Of a stretch of 64,000 nucleotides of DNA, positions 44,439 to 55,354 are shown piece by piece. A program made the position numbers and the translations under genes. A model generated the notes under the pieces. That model was not told the DNA's origin. It searched no databases and saw only the letters and a program-made list of their open reading frames with translations. This DNA comes from Hippopus hippopus (lineage: Eukaryota > Mollusca > Bivalvia > Cardiida > Cardiidae), in NCBI GenBank assembly GCA_946811185.2, contig OX328106.1:44280311-44344310 (forward strand), read 5' to 3'. Each line of letters opens with the position of its first letter. Position 1 is the stretch's first letter.

Positions 44439-44803
44439 ATAATTTAATATTACAGACAACATACACCCACGGAAATAATTCAAACTGCATTAATTTTCTT
44501 TGTTTTTAAATCTAACGTTGGAGTTTCTAAAGCCCCTTCCACTCATATTTGTATGGCACAAAAATACAATAGGGAAGCAGTTTTCAGATCCCCAATACTG
44601 AAAATTAACCAATAGAACGAAAGTAAATGAACACAGCAGTGTGTAGGACCCGCAAAAGTAACCTGCAGCAAAAGTAGTTCCGGCACAACGTGATTTTTTT
44701 TTTTTTCATGGAGCTATGAAAAAATTTTTTTCAGCCAACCGGAACTCGCCAATGTTCATAAAAACAACTGATATTAAATTATTCAAATTTCAAAAACTTG
44801 AAA

Positions 44804-45040
44804 AAGAGCCATGCTCTGCGAACAGCGGATTTAAGGCATCTGCAAATACTATCGACCTAGGTCAGCCTGCGCAGTTATGGGTTAAAACTTTAGCTAATGG
44901 TCAATTTTTTGCTTGTCAAACGACCAGTTTACGTCATGGTTCAGGCGATTGTTAGACAAAAAGAATTTAATGAATCCATCACTATGTTAAGATTTGTTTG
45001 GCATAATGCATCACAGAGATACCATTTACCTCCTTTCGCT
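44804..45040 (-). repeat. Family D, core half deleted
   Basis: GAGCCATGCTCTGCGAACAG to GCATCACAGAGATACCATTT; contains GGTCAGCCTGCGCAGTTATG only on one side. Confidence 0.72.
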
Positions 45041-45169
45041 AGAGCGCCACTCTAGTATTGATTCCGTGTGGAGTGCACATATCCCCAAAGCTTTGGTGTC
45101 AAGCATCATTCCGGCATAAACTGCACATGTCATCATTAAAACTTAAAGAACATACGTTTATCTTTTTAG

Positions 45170-45306
45170 CTTCAAGATCTAATCCTGTCCGGAATTCTTC
45201 CTTGTTCCAAAGAAGAGGCGGCAACTCTTGCAGGAATACACTTGCATCTTGAGGAGGCGTGGCCAGAAAATGAAAAAACCAATCATGATGGGTCTTACAG
45301 AAAAGA
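45170..45306 (+). CDS. PLCE1: PLC-epsilon homologue, exon 6 (FERM-like F2 lobe, first part)
   Basis: Exon of 137 bases, phase 0 to 2, acceptor TATCTTTTTAG and donor AAAAGA|GTAAGT. It encodes LQDLILSGILPCSKEEAATL, then AGIHLHLEEAWPENEKTN. The pattern L-x-G-x-x-P-x-S-x-E-E-A-x-x-L-A-x-x-x-x-x is that of the start of the FERM central (F2) lobe, where I/L-L-x-G, P, and E-A-x-x-L-A-A-L-x-x-Q recur. FERM domains bind membranes, phosphoinositides or receptor tails. No F1 (ubiquitin-like) lobe is visible just upstream. Confidence 0.85.
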
Positions 45307-46018
45307 GTAAGTTTTTAAAATCTTATTTTCATGTAATAATTCAACAAAATATGTGTGTAGGAGTTAATCTGCCTTTTAATTTATCTCCTGTGAATTTGAC
45401 ATTAGGTAATAATTTTTCTGACAAGAAAATATCCGCTATTCTTTTATTTCACATATTTGAATGTATCTCAAGCATTTTCCAGATCACTTCATATACTTGT
45501 GCCGTTTACACTGCCCACCTAGCTTTGTGATTGTTTTGGTAAGGAGAGATCCTGGTACGATCCCGTCCCTGTCAAATCATTGGCCTTAAGATTATAGTAA
45601 ATGTACGGAGCCCCGTAAGTCACACATATTTTATTCTGATATAAAGGAATAGGCTTACTAACTCGATGAAACGAAGTTAAAATTTGTTGTAACGTAATCT
45701 TATGTCGAGAAAAGGAAAATATGATTCGTTTCAACAAAACGCTAATTCAATATATCAAAATGCAAATTGCTTTTTATCAATGTACTATTTCGAGAAAACG
45801 AAATTGGCGTATTCGGAACACTTTTCTTGTTCCGCCATCAATTGATTTTATGTGAACAGAGTTTTATTTTGTTTTATCGAAACTGGATTTCATTAAAACT
45901 GACCATTCATTCGTTCGAACGAATTTTCCTTGAAGGAATAACAAGGAGAAATATTGAACAGTTAATGAACAACGGGTTATGTAATGCATTCAACAATTTC
46001 TTTATTTCCTCACTTCAG
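45307..46018. other. Intron 6, no recognised feature
   Basis: AT-rich; several overlapping short open frames without support. Confidence 0.4.
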
Positions 46019-46289
46019 GATACTCGACAAGAAAATGACAGATCATCAGAAACAGCTCCCGCGGAAGCCGTCCAGTAACGAAGAGAAACAAGAAAATCTC
46101 AGGAAGAAAAAGGAACTCATCCGAAATAACAAGGCAAGGGGGATCACTCTAAGTAGACGCAAAGGGAGATTAGTCCGACAGTTGTCTTGCGTCAGCGATC
46201 ACGATCAAGAAAGCGACCTAGAGTTTGACTTGACAAAATACTTGCCACCCTTGTATAGAACGTCAAAGAAAGTGAAACGATTGATTGAG
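46019..46289 (+). CDS. PLCE1: PLC-epsilon homologue, exon 7 (basic linker inside the FERM-like region)
   Basis: Exon of 271 bases, phase 2 to 0, acceptor CTCACTTCAG, donor TTGAG|GTGAGA. The first base completes a Glu codon from exon 6. It encodes a strongly basic stretch (ENLRKKKELIRNNKARG, SRRKGRLVRQLS) and then DLTKYLPPLYRTSKKVKRLI. The L-P-P-x-Y/L segment is like the FERM F2 motif in which an F/L-L-P-P-x-Y is followed by helices. R-R-K-G-R-L-V-R-Q-L-S is a good candidate basophilic kinase site, which is inference from sequence only. Confidence 0.85.
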
Positions 46290-46407
46290 GTGAGACTGTG
46301 GCTATGTCTGCCTGTTCGGCTGTCTTCCAACTTTTATGTCTCTCTCCACTGACATACTGGCTTTTTCTCAGCTCTTTGGTGCTTTGCTTTTAGTTCGGCC
46401 ACGGGTT

Positions 46408-46619
46408 TGATACTATTACACTTTACTACGAACAAGCAAAATGTTAAACTAGCCAAAATTAAAGGGCTTTTTTGTGATATCACTTGTGGCTCAAATGAGC
46501 AAAGTAAAAGAGAATGAAAATGCTGGTTTTCAGCATTTTCTTCTTTTCCAAGAATGTCTTCAAAAGCATGCTTCCTCAGGGTCAGCTATATACGGTACTG
46601 ATTGGTTAAGGCTTAACAG
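46408..46619. repeat. Family B, diverged
   Basis: ATTACACTTTACTACGAAC, centre GAAAATGCTGGTTTTCAGC, end GATTGGTTAAGGCTTAAC. Confidence 0.68.
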
Positions 46620-47036
46620 ATGTCACAGAAACACTATGATTTGCCTCAAAAGCTTTCGAAAGAAGTGTATGACAGCCATAGAACCGTATTTGCTAACTCT
46701 CAGATCGATCGTAAAATGTTTACTATGCACTTGTAACACTCAAGTCAAAAGCAATGACAAATAGCAGCCGGTAGATATAAGGACAGTCCTTTACAATGCC
46801 AATACAATGTTTCCCATGTTAAATATTTCTGTTCTCGAATGTCAAATGCTATACAAATCTAAATGCTTTAGAGTTATATCGTCGATTCACTCGAGGTTAT
46901 GGTGCTGGCTTGAGAGGTTATGTCTTTTAAGCCCCGACTTGGTCAAGGAAGTGGTAGTGACTCCTTTCCGCCCCTGCCCCCTGTCCAGATGGAGTCGGCG
47001 ACTCTCCCGCCTGTTCTTAGATGACGTGACTGCTGA

Positions 47037-47264
47037 TCTTAACACGTAACCTGCTAAATAAGTCACATGAAACTTTCAAGCCGATCGTAAAAACCCAAAT
47101 ATTGCTATTTCAAAATCATTTTTTTTTTTTGGAGGGGGGGGTACATTATCTCCATATCGGACAGTGTAGATCAAAGATCAGACTGCAAGTTCTGTCCAGT
47201 CTACTCTTGATTTACACTGTCCGCAAAAGGTCGTCGAGTCCAGCTTAGCAGCCTATGGGTTAAG
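47037..47264 (-). repeat. Family A, full length
   Basis: ATCTTAACACGTAACCTGC to CTTAGCAGCCTATGGGTTAA; core slightly diverged (CTGCAAGTTCTGTCCAGTCT). Confidence 0.82.
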
Positions 47265-47583
47265 TTATAGCCCGAGAAATATCTACAGAGGTTCAAGTTC
47301 CACCATTAGACCATTTGATAACCGAAGAAATCATGTGAAACTCCAAATTAGAAATTAAAATGTTGCTGATTCCCCCCCTTCAATTGACAAAAAAAAAAAA
47401 GAGGCATTGAAATCACGTTTTTATATCAGTCTAAAATAAAGAAAAAACATTATCTGAAAATTTAAATTGCTCCAATCTAATACAATTTCTTTTTTTCTTT
47501 TTTCTTTTAAATTATCAATCGTCTTTAAAAAAATCTCTTTAAACCTTAAATTGCGTCTATCGTTCAAGAGAAATAGATTGGTT

Positions 47584-47720
47584 TGTATGGTGTTGAACGC
47601 CGTTTTTCAACATTATTTCAGTTATATCACTTTGGCCAGTGCACCTTCCCCTGCCTTCCAAGAGTTTCTTATACCATTTTTTCGCACAATATTCTTCACC
47701 GGCCATATAAGTAGACATTG
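47584..47720 (-). repeat. SINE2 tail part
   Basis: GTATGGTGTTGAACGCCG, TCAGTTATATCACTTTGGCC, GCACAATATTCTTCACCGG; head absent, interrupted by the following family B copy. Confidence 0.62.
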
Positions 47721-47722
47721 CT

Positions 47723-47952
47723 TTAACCCATTACCACACAATCCCTACTTTTGACGACCCTGAGAAAGAAGCCTTGAGAAAACATTGTGGGAAAAGGAGA
47801 AAATGCTGGTAACCAGCATTTTCTCCTTTTCCCACAATGTTTTTTACCCTTCACAAAACAAGTTTCAAATATTCAGTCACTTTTACTTTGTCGTCTGCAA
47901 ATGCTTTCGATCTGGACAAACCTAAAATTTTGTCGTTTGGTATTGAGTTTAC
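47723..47952. repeat. Family B, full length, perfect 60-bp-class palindrome
   Basis: TTAACCCATTACCACACAAT to GTTTGGTATTGAGTTTA. The centre is an exact palindrome from AACATTGTGGGAAAAGGAG through GCTGGTAACCAGC to the mirror end (47780-47841). Confidence 0.9.
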
Positions 47953-48302
47953 TGTATTTACTGTACATCTGCTGACCTCCGAGTCTTTCAGGGTCCTGTG
48001 TGGGTCATAGGTAAAGATGTAAGATTTGCAATATGGAAGCACCGAGTTCGATTCGTGGATCAGCACAGTTTAATGGGCCAACTTCTGTTTATCATAACCC
48101 CTGATGTCTTGTTAGAAGACTGTAGACAAAGATCCACATGCATTTCCATGCTGTCTGGTCCTGGTCTGGAATCTTTGACACTGCTTATTTCAAATGTCGA
48201 TAAGTAAGTCGAAAACGATGGTTTGATCCAATCATGATTCTAATTTAGAAGGATCAATGTTATATAACAGTAAACAGTTTTTATTGTTATCTCTCTCTCT
48301 AG

Positions 48303-48452
48303 GAGAAGCAGAAGAAGTTATGGCACACACCCTTCTACGATAGCGAGGTCCAGTTGAAGAGACTATATATCAAGATCTGTAAAAATTTGCCAGGCTTCGG
48401 ATGTAAATTATATCATGTAAAGGAGTTGCTGAAAGGGAATACACAGAAAAAG
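48303..48452 (+). CDS. PLCE1: PLC-epsilon homologue, exon 8 (FERM-like F2 lobe, second part)
   Basis: Exon of exactly 50 codons, phase 0 to 0, acceptor in TCTCTCTCTCTAG, donor AAAAAG|GTAATT. It encodes KLWHTPFYDSEVQLKRLYIK then ICKNLPGFGCKLYHVKELLK. The run of a helix with E-x-x-x-x-Y-I-K-x-x-x-x-L-P-x-F/Y-G followed by a strand is typical of the end of FERM F2 and the start of F3, with the closest resemblance I know in talin. Placement between exons 7 and 9 is fixed by phase. Confidence 0.88.
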
Positions 48453-49432
48453 GTAATTTATGAGATGCCATTTGTTTCCAGAACCGTATTTCACTGATAA
48501 AATGTTCCTGTTTATTGACCCATTTCCGTATATTTACGATTTTTTACATAACTGCAGTAGATAGTTCTTGAAATATATGTGCTGGGGGATAAAAAGGAGT
48601 AGTTGCTTGTTGCAAGCAGCTTCTCCTTTGTCCCCTGAATGTTTGTGCTTTTTTTTTTAATATCTTTCATTAATTTTGCAAAAAAAGGTGTATACTGGAA
48701 ACCATTAAAAAAGCAATTACTTCTCTTTGTCCGATGATTTACAAACTACATATATATAATTGTAGAAAGTTTTTTTTTAAATTAGGATTATCGGAAAAAA
48801 TCGAAACTATAGTATGCTTTAAAAGGATAAGTGGACATACTTGCAAGACTGCAAGTTCAATGCAAAGACAAATAAGCTCATAGATTTAGGGATACCTGTC
48901 ACCTACGTTAAAAAAAAGTACAAGTAGGTTAGTAGGTAATTAAGATAAACATCAAGCACACTTTATATACTACATTTCCTGTTAGATAGTCTGGAATTTT
49001 CTTGAAAATGCTTAGCTTGATGATATTTACAACGTGTTTGAATAGAGATCACCTTAGATCATTAAGTATAGATCAGAATGTCCAGTCTAAGAAAAATCCT
49101 GTATATGCATTTTCAAATACCTTTTCTATGTTCCTAAAGTGTTACTAGAATTTTCTATATTAATAATATCTCGGACGAACTCGAATGTAAGTGGCATAGA
49201 GTCAGAAAGCATATTACTTCGTCACGTATTAGGAATATCTCAGTTGCATTCTAAAAGTTGCATCATCTGCCCGAGGATTATGAACCTTTGGAAAAGCCCG
49301 GTTACATATCTTCAATGTGAAACAGACTCAGGATAGCGATCTAGGGCCATGATGGCCTTCTTGTTAACGTAAGCGTACAGTTCTATTCTAACATTATATA
49401 ACTGTAGCCGCGGAAACTATCACCATGCTGTT
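48453..49432. other. Intron 8, left part
   Basis: A degenerate family B core at about 48560-48640 (GTTGCTTGTTGCAAGCAGC); at 49000-49350 a diverged stretch related to the 145 bp units of 37096-38635 (ATCTCGGACGAACTCGAATG). Confidence 0.45.
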
Positions 49433-49645
49433 TTAACCCTTATGCTACTAAGTGCGACTCAATCACCTTTTTCGGACAATGTAGATTAAAACCAGACTGC
49501 ACAGAACGTGCAGTCTGATCTTTGGTCTACACTATCCGATAAGAAGATATTTTTCCCCAATAAATGACTTTAAAATAGCAACATTTCGGTTTCTACTATC
49601 GGCCTGAAAGTTTTATTTAATTTATTTAGTAGGTTAAGGGTTAAC
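49433..49645 (+). repeat. Family A, full length
   Basis: TTAACCCTTATGCTACTAAG to GTAGGTTAAGGGTTAA; perfect core. Confidence 0.9.
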
Positions 49646-49766
49646 AGAAACAATGATAAGAGATAACGGATGTACCAATAAATAACGAAGGACGAAATAA
49701 ATATCCTCCGTGTCGGAATGTTTAGAGTCTATAACTCAGTTGAAATACGGAAAGAGATGTAAAACA

Positions 49767-50070
49767 TAACCCTTAGGCCGCTAAGCGCGACTCAACGACC
49801 TTTTGCGGACAGTGCAGTCTGATCTTGGATCTACACTGTCCGATAAGGAGATATTTTCTCAAAAAAAAAAAACTGAAAGAACAACGTTCGGGTTTTTGCG
49901 GACAGTGTAGATCAAGATCAGACTACACAGAACGTGCAGTCTGATCTTGGATCCACACTGTCCGATAAGAAGATATTTTTCTTTAAAAGATAACTTAGAA
50001 ATAGCAACAACCGGGTTTTTACTATCGTCTTGAAAATTACATTTAAATGATATAGAAGATGAAGGGATAA
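49767..50070 (+). repeat. Chimeric double family A element
   Basis: One left end (AACCCTTAGGCCGCTAAG), a first core that has lost its left arm, then a tail that passes at TTTTTGCGGACAG straight into a second complete core. It looks like a recombination product of two A copies. Confidence 0.8.
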
Positions 50071-50140
50071 TGGTATTGTGGTCTTGAGATCCCTACATTC
50101 TCTTGGCATTTTTGAGGCAGAGTATAATTGTATTTTATTG

Positions 50141-50664
50141 TAAATTGTATTATTTCATGCTTTCCGGTAAGTTATCGAGAAATATCGGTGAAATATTTTT
50201 TCGATATTTCATGGTTACGACCAGTAAAAATACCGATTTTTATATCCTAACTCTTCAATTGAAGGCGGAAACAGTTGTTCCCGCGCACTAGTTACCTAGG
50301 TAAAATGCGCGTGCCTCACAACCAGATGGAAATATGACGTAATTTACCTTACATTTCTCGCGCTTGACGTAATATTTTAATGCGTTGCTATGCGGAGGGG
50401 GTACGCCACGGGGAATAACTGAAAAGAACTGTACTGGATTTTGATTAAGTCCCCCCCCCCCCCCCCAGGGTTAAAAGCATGAAATAAATAGAATATTTGT
50501 TTTTTTTTTTTCGGTGAAAGATCGAAATTTATTTCATCTCGTGAACATCATCTGTAATATTTTCACTCGTGGCTGCGCTACGGGTGAAAATATTACCGAT
50601 GATGTTCACTCGATGAAATTAATTTTGATCTTTCACCGTAAAAAAACAAATATTCTATTTATTT
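50141..50664 (+). mobile_element. Family Q element with one internal unit
   Basis: One copy of the roughly 370 bp unit (TTTCATGCTTTCCGGTAAG, GCGCACTAGTTACC, TATGACGTAATTTACC, a C run at 50452) followed by a long terminal foldback: AAATAAATAGAATATTTG at 50484 is mirrored at 50645-50664, with GTGAACATCATCTGTAATAT and ATATTACCGATGATGTTCAC inside. Compare 61661-62885. Confidence 0.85.
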
Positions 50665-50665
50665 G

Positions 50666-50862
50666 TTAATCCTTTACCAAACGATCTCGTGTTTGAACAG
50701 CCCTGGGAAAGAAACTTTTGTAAAACATTCGACGAAAAGGACAACATTCTGACAACCAGCATTTTCTCCTTTGTCTATAATATTTTCTACACAATCAAAA
50801 ACGAATTTCAAATTAAAAGGCAATTTCCCTTTTAGGTTTTGTTGGCTGATCAAGAGTAAAGA
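50666..50862. repeat. Family B, diverged
   Basis: TTAATCCTTTACCAAACGAT and centre ACAACCAGCATTTTCTCC; right end weak. Confidence 0.72.
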
Positions 50863-51111
50863 GGCGTAAATTCGCATATCTTTTAAGGCATAAGTCATCG
50901 TACGAATGCAATTTTTTTTTTAAGTTCTTAAACATCTTTGGTTGTTCGCATGATCAGGACATACCATAGAAATTATCTGAAATAAAAAAAAAATGGTTGG
51001 TTGGTATTATGCATTATAATGAGGATAACGATAAAATTATCATGATAAAGACAAATGATTGCAATAATGATAATGATAATTATGAAGGAACTTACTTGTT
51101 ACATTACACAG

Positions 51112-51397
51112 GTCAGCCGACTCCTAGGCATATCAACGGAACGAGTGATACTGTTGGATAACAAATCCAAACTCTTGACGAAGACCCAAAATATCTGTGA
51201 CCTCGATGAATGGCGGACAGGAGGCGGAAAATCTCACGACGGACTGGTTCTCGAGTTCCGGGGTTCCAAAACGTGGACCCTGTCCATGTTGTCGCCAGAC
51301 AGTCTAAAATCAGTCACAGCAGTGCTCTGGGATGCCCTGGATATGCATGGCCGATTTCTAAATAGTTCTACGTTGAGACGAGAAAGTTTTGAGTTCG
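51112..51397 (+). CDS. PLCE1: PLC-epsilon homologue, exon 9 (FERM-like F3/PH-like lobe)
   Basis: Exon of 286 bases, phase 0 to 1, acceptor CATTACACAG, donor GAGTTCG|GTAAAA. It encodes VSRLLGISTERVILLDNKSK, then LLTKTQNICDLDEWR, GLVLEFRGSKTWTLSM and a closing helix SLKSVTAVLWDALDMHG. R-L-L-G-I-S/T, V-x-x-x-D-x-x-x-K, a W in the central strand and a C-terminal helix are features of the talin-type F3 lobe. The intron to exon 10 is only 438 bases and there is no stop or start between, so this lobe is in the same protein as the RasGEF domain. Confidence 0.9.
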
Positions 51398-51835
51398 GTA
51401 AAATTGACTTTCATATCTTTTCAATTTCATTTATGTATGGTTCATGTACATAGACATCCTTGTGTCGATTTAAAACACCCATTTTCATCGGTATTTCCGT
51501 ACGGAGACAAGCGCACCTGTCCATATTTTATGGAATTAACTGAACTAGTGTTAGGAAAAACACTGTATCTTCATTCCTATACAGAGTAAGTCGAAGTACT
51601 ATTTTTTTAATTGAATACCGACACTTATATACCGTCAAACCTTGGGTAATTGGTCAATGGTTTTAAGTAACAACTATACCTGGTGTAAACCAACCGTTCT
51701 TTGAAATTCAAAGACAATTCTTAAAATGCGACTATTTCTTTGTTAAATGACCACCTTCCTTAATCAAAACTCATTTGTTCACTTTGGTGCTTGCCAAAAG
51801 AAATGTTTACTGTATTTCTATTTTCCCTATCACAG

Positions 51836-52092
51836 ATTTTCAAAGAAAGCAGCTGACCCTGTGTCCAGATGACGAAGGGTGTTCTAAATACACAAAGGAA
51901 CTTGAAGGTCTGCAGAAACTTCTTCATTACCCGGAAGAGGTCGCTCTCTTGTTAACAGAGACCGAATGTCAAATGTTCCAAGGGGTGCCTGCGGCGGACT
52001 TCGTGAGACAAATCACTGTCGACTTAAGTCGGGGTTCGAACGTTAACTCAAAGGTATCCGGTGTTGAAGATCTGATCCACAGATTTAACGAG
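51836..52092 (+). CDS. PLCE1: PLC-epsilon homologue, exon 10 (RasGEF domain, N-terminal part)
   Basis: Exon of 257 bases, phase 1 to 0, acceptor CCCTATCACAG, donor AACGAG|GTAAGG. It encodes YTKELEGLQKLLHYPEEVAL, then LLTETECQMFQGVPAADF and GVEDLIHRFNE. E-x-A-x-x-L-T-x-x-E-x-x-x-F-x-x-V/I-x-x-x-D-F is the hallmark entry of CDC25-homology domains, and the exon closes at the R-F-N-E/x that precedes the helix beginning V-S-x-W. In human PLCE1 this domain activates Rap/Ras GTPases. Confidence 0.93.
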
Positions 52093-53484
52093 GTAAGGTT
52101 AAATCATGGTTTAATACTCACAATATTACAAGTATGAAAACTTTTTTTTTTTGTGATGTGTTTGAAAAAAAAAATGACATTTTGCTTCCAAAAAGGGGTT
52201 ATTTTTATCTTTAAATTTATTTGTTTGTGTGTTAGCTCTTACACCGGTAAGTAACAGAGCTAAATATTTTGTTCAGTGATAAAACCCATTTTTATCAATT
52301 TCAAGACACATGAGACCAATAAATCTGCTAGAGTATCCGCCATATGACGATCAGTGATCAGATTGCAGTCTTAGTCAACCAAGCCACATGTAGATCTACT
52401 CGGTGTCTTCAAAGTCTCATTACACGTGCATATCATTAAGCACTGCACAGGCCCAATGATTTAAATACATGTAACATAATTCTTTATGATGCATAAATTA
52501 GACCAGCATAAAGACAACAAATGTCGTTTAGTAATCTTAATTCCAAATTCGTATCCTTTATTAATAACTCTCTGCTTTCTTTTCTTTTTGTTTTTTAAAC
52601 AGCTGTTGCTTGACAGATTATCGTGTAGGCAGACTACACAAAAACGGTCATTATAAAGCGTCTGCGGTTGTTTTGGACGTTTAAATACATTACACTAACC
52701 TCTTTGTGTGGTTCTTATCCAGAAGTCTGAATATTAGTACTTTTTGTTCAAGCAGGATCCAAGCGTCTATTCTCTCAATCTGTTCGGAGTCTTCCAAGAT
52801 CCACTGTGTCGTTTTTTTTTTATGCCAGTATCTCAGCAACCTCACACTTTAGTTTATACTTAGCATTTTGCAGCCAAAAATATCTCCATGATATTTTTTT
52901 TTTCTGTCTAAAAAGCCTTATAGGTTTTCCTTCCTCATGCTCATGAAAGGTTATATTGCGACTGCTTCTGCATTACAACAGGATTTCCAATAGTTTCTCT
53001 TTGTCGAATCGTTTCACAACATTTTACACTGTCTAATGTTCCTGGCTTGCGTATATTTAATTAGTATCTCCTCTTCAGAATTCAATATCACTTGAAAATC
53101 TGCGGTTTGTTTTAATATCAGACGTGTTAAGTCAAATGCACCTGTGCACCAAATAAAGGTTATGACTACCGTGTTTCAAATAATTCGTCATAAATGACGT
53201 CATTTATGAAATAAAAAAGCAGTGTACACGACATGCATAAATGTGTGTAAGATTTTTAAAGAAAGTGGTGTATTAATCAAATGTGTAAAAGAGCAGCTGA
53301 GGAAACCGGGTAAGAAGTCGTTATTTGGCCAATACAGATGTAATCTTACGCTTTGCAGTTGGGTTAATTGATGTGTAGATGGCTTTTGGCAAATCAAAAT
53401 ACGCGAATCTAATGATAATAGAATAAAGTATGTTTGTTAATCACTTGAACGCATCTTTATTTGTCATAAAAGTGATGTGTATAA
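52093..53484. other. Intron 10, mostly unrecognised
   Basis: A CRE-like TGACGTCA at 53195 within AAATGACGTCATTT; otherwise only T runs. Confidence 0.4.
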
Positions 53485-53718
53485 GTGGTTTTTCTGGAAA
53501 AAGGGAGTTGAATTCATCTCCGTAAAGTATTATACCGAGCAAATCATCACATAATCATGGATCCATAAAATCCATCCAGTCTAACAAGCGACTGAATCTA
53601 GAGCTAGAATGGTCCTCAGACACGTAGAAAATCATTTTACAAGGAGCAAGAAACTTTGACACATTGGTCGATACTTTTTACTGATGCATTAAAACCTTTT
53701 TTGACAGAACGTGGCCTG
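53485..53718 (+). repeat. Family D without core, next to exon 11 acceptor
   Basis: TTTCTGGAAAAAGGGAGTTG to CCTTTTTTGACAGAACGTGG; the core palindrome is deleted, leaving CATTGGTCGATACTTTTTAC. Exon 11 starts 21 bases later. Confidence 0.75.
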
Positions 53719-53739
53719 TATCTTTATTTCTCTATGTAG

Positions 53740-53885
53740 GTAAGCACGTGGATAACCCAGCTGATTATAACACAACCGACACACGATAACCGTAAAGCGG
53801 TGTTGTCGTGTATACTTCGACTTGCTCACTGCTGTTGGTGTCTGGGTAACTTTAACTCGGCCATGGAAATACTTGCTGGTCTTAA
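53740..53885 (+). CDS. PLCE1: PLC-epsilon homologue, exon 11 (RasGEF catalytic core)
   Basis: Exon of 146 bases, phase 0 to 2, acceptor TTCTCTATGTAG, donor CTTAA|GTAAGT. It encodes VSTWITQLIITQPTHDNRKA, VLSCILRLAHCCWCLGN and NFNSAMEILAGL. N-F-N-S-x-M-x-I-x-x-G-L is the most conserved stretch of CDC25-type exchange factors and includes the Asn needed for GTPase contact in the family. The acceptor is about 21 bases past the recognisable end of a family D repeat. The exon starts with GTAAGC, a donor-like sequence next to the acceptor. Confidence 0.95.
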
Positions 53886-54433
53886 GTAAGTATAATTCAC
53901 TTGTCCTGTAATTCTAATAACTGCTGTGAGATTTAAGGTCTACGGCGACTTTGAAACTTGTTTTTTTTAATGTTATCCGCTCAAACAAATTCCAGTAGAC
54001 CATTTTGAAATATTTCCGTGGACAATACACATAATTGACATGAATGAAGGCTTTGTCTGCAGGTACATGTACATTCGAAAGCGTAACAGAGGAGACATTA
54101 GAAGTCTACTCGTATTTTGTTTTGCCTGTGCAAGAAGTTCTCTATTACAAAGGACGTTCTTGTATAACATAAAACTCGTTCATTCATTACCTCTTGCAGA
54201 CGACTTTTAGCACGGCCATTTTCAAAGAAAACGTGGAGTCATAGCCTTGTCGTCGTCGGTGTCGTCGTGATACAAACACCCTGACATTTTCTGATATTTC
54301 TCTCATTATGTAAGATGCTTACTCAGGCCAACAATTAACTTTCTAAAGTGAAACCCATACCAGAAAAAACAGATACCGTATAAGGATATGTTGCATTGTT
54401 ATATATATACACCCCCTTTTTGACTTACAAAAA

Positions 54434-54633
54434 GTTATTGCCTATAATCCGTGTTTTAACGTCCCTGTAGTAGAACGCTTTTGAGAACATGTTTGAAAAA
54501 TGGGAAAAATGCAGGAAACAAGCACAGCACCCTCCCTTCAAAAACATGTCTCATCTTTTATGCGATTTTTTTCTGTTTTTTTTTTCCCCCAATAAGGACA
54601 GATCCAAACTTTTGCCCTGTACTAAAGAGTTAA
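54434..54633. repeat. Family B, diverged
   Basis: ATTGCCTATAATCCGTGTTT to CCCTGTACTAAAGAGTTAAC; lies about 50 bases before exon 12. Confidence 0.62.
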
Positions 54634-54684
54634 CAGTGAAGACTGTAGTGAACATTTTTAAAAAAACATCTTTGCCAATTTCAG

Positions 54685-54937
54685 ATCAGAGAAACTGAAG
54701 CCTTTTTGGCTGTTGTTGGCAGACGAAGACTTGTCCACACTTCACACTTTGTCGGCTGCCATGTTTTCACGAGAGCCTACTGCTGAATATAGAGACGCCG
54801 TCAGTTCAGCTCTAGATATCACTGACTGTAAAGTAGTTCCGTTCTTTGGTGGATTCCTACGCGATCTCCGGTCCATTGTGATGTCATCATCAAGTATTGT
54901 TGTATTACCTCCGAGCGATGTGGACCATTCTTTAGAG
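54685..54937 (+). CDS. PLCE1: PLC-epsilon homologue, exon 12 (RasGEF catalytic core, continued)
   Basis: Exon of 253 bases, phase 2 to 0, acceptor GCCAATTTCAG, donor TTTAGAG|GTAGAG. It encodes KSEKLKPFWLLLADEDLSTL, then EYRDAVSSALDITDCKVVP and PFFGGFLRDLRSIVMS. Y-R-x-x-x...C/x-x-V-P-F-x-G-x-x-L-x-D-L is the standard catalytic motif of RasGEF domains. In CDC25 enzymes the P-F-x-G-x-x-L-x-D-L helix packs against the GTPase. It continues directly from the N-F-N-S block in exon 11. Confidence 0.95.
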
Positions 54938-55354
54938 GTAGAGTAGCAGTTTCGCTCCCTGTAACACAAATTTGAAGCAGAAGACACTGAAAACAGCCTT
55001 GTAAAATATAAATAATTGGCATTAACCAAGATTTAATACATGCAATGAAGATTGAGCCATGCTCTAGCACAATTTTGCAGTTTGGTAAAGAGTCAATTCT
55101 TATTTACTATAGGCGACTTCGGATTCACTTTTTCGCATCAAGAGTATACACCGAGGTCTGCACGCCCGAACTTATCTTGGTTTACAATCTATACTTTTCT
55201 ATTGTTTTAGTCGAATGATCTCCTTTACAAGCCAATGTACATGACAAAACACATTTTGATGAAGATATTATAAATACGGGGGAATATGGAGTAAGAGTAG
55301 AAGCTCTTCCCTGTAACATACCCCCAAAATCACTTATTTGTCTATGTTTTTCAG

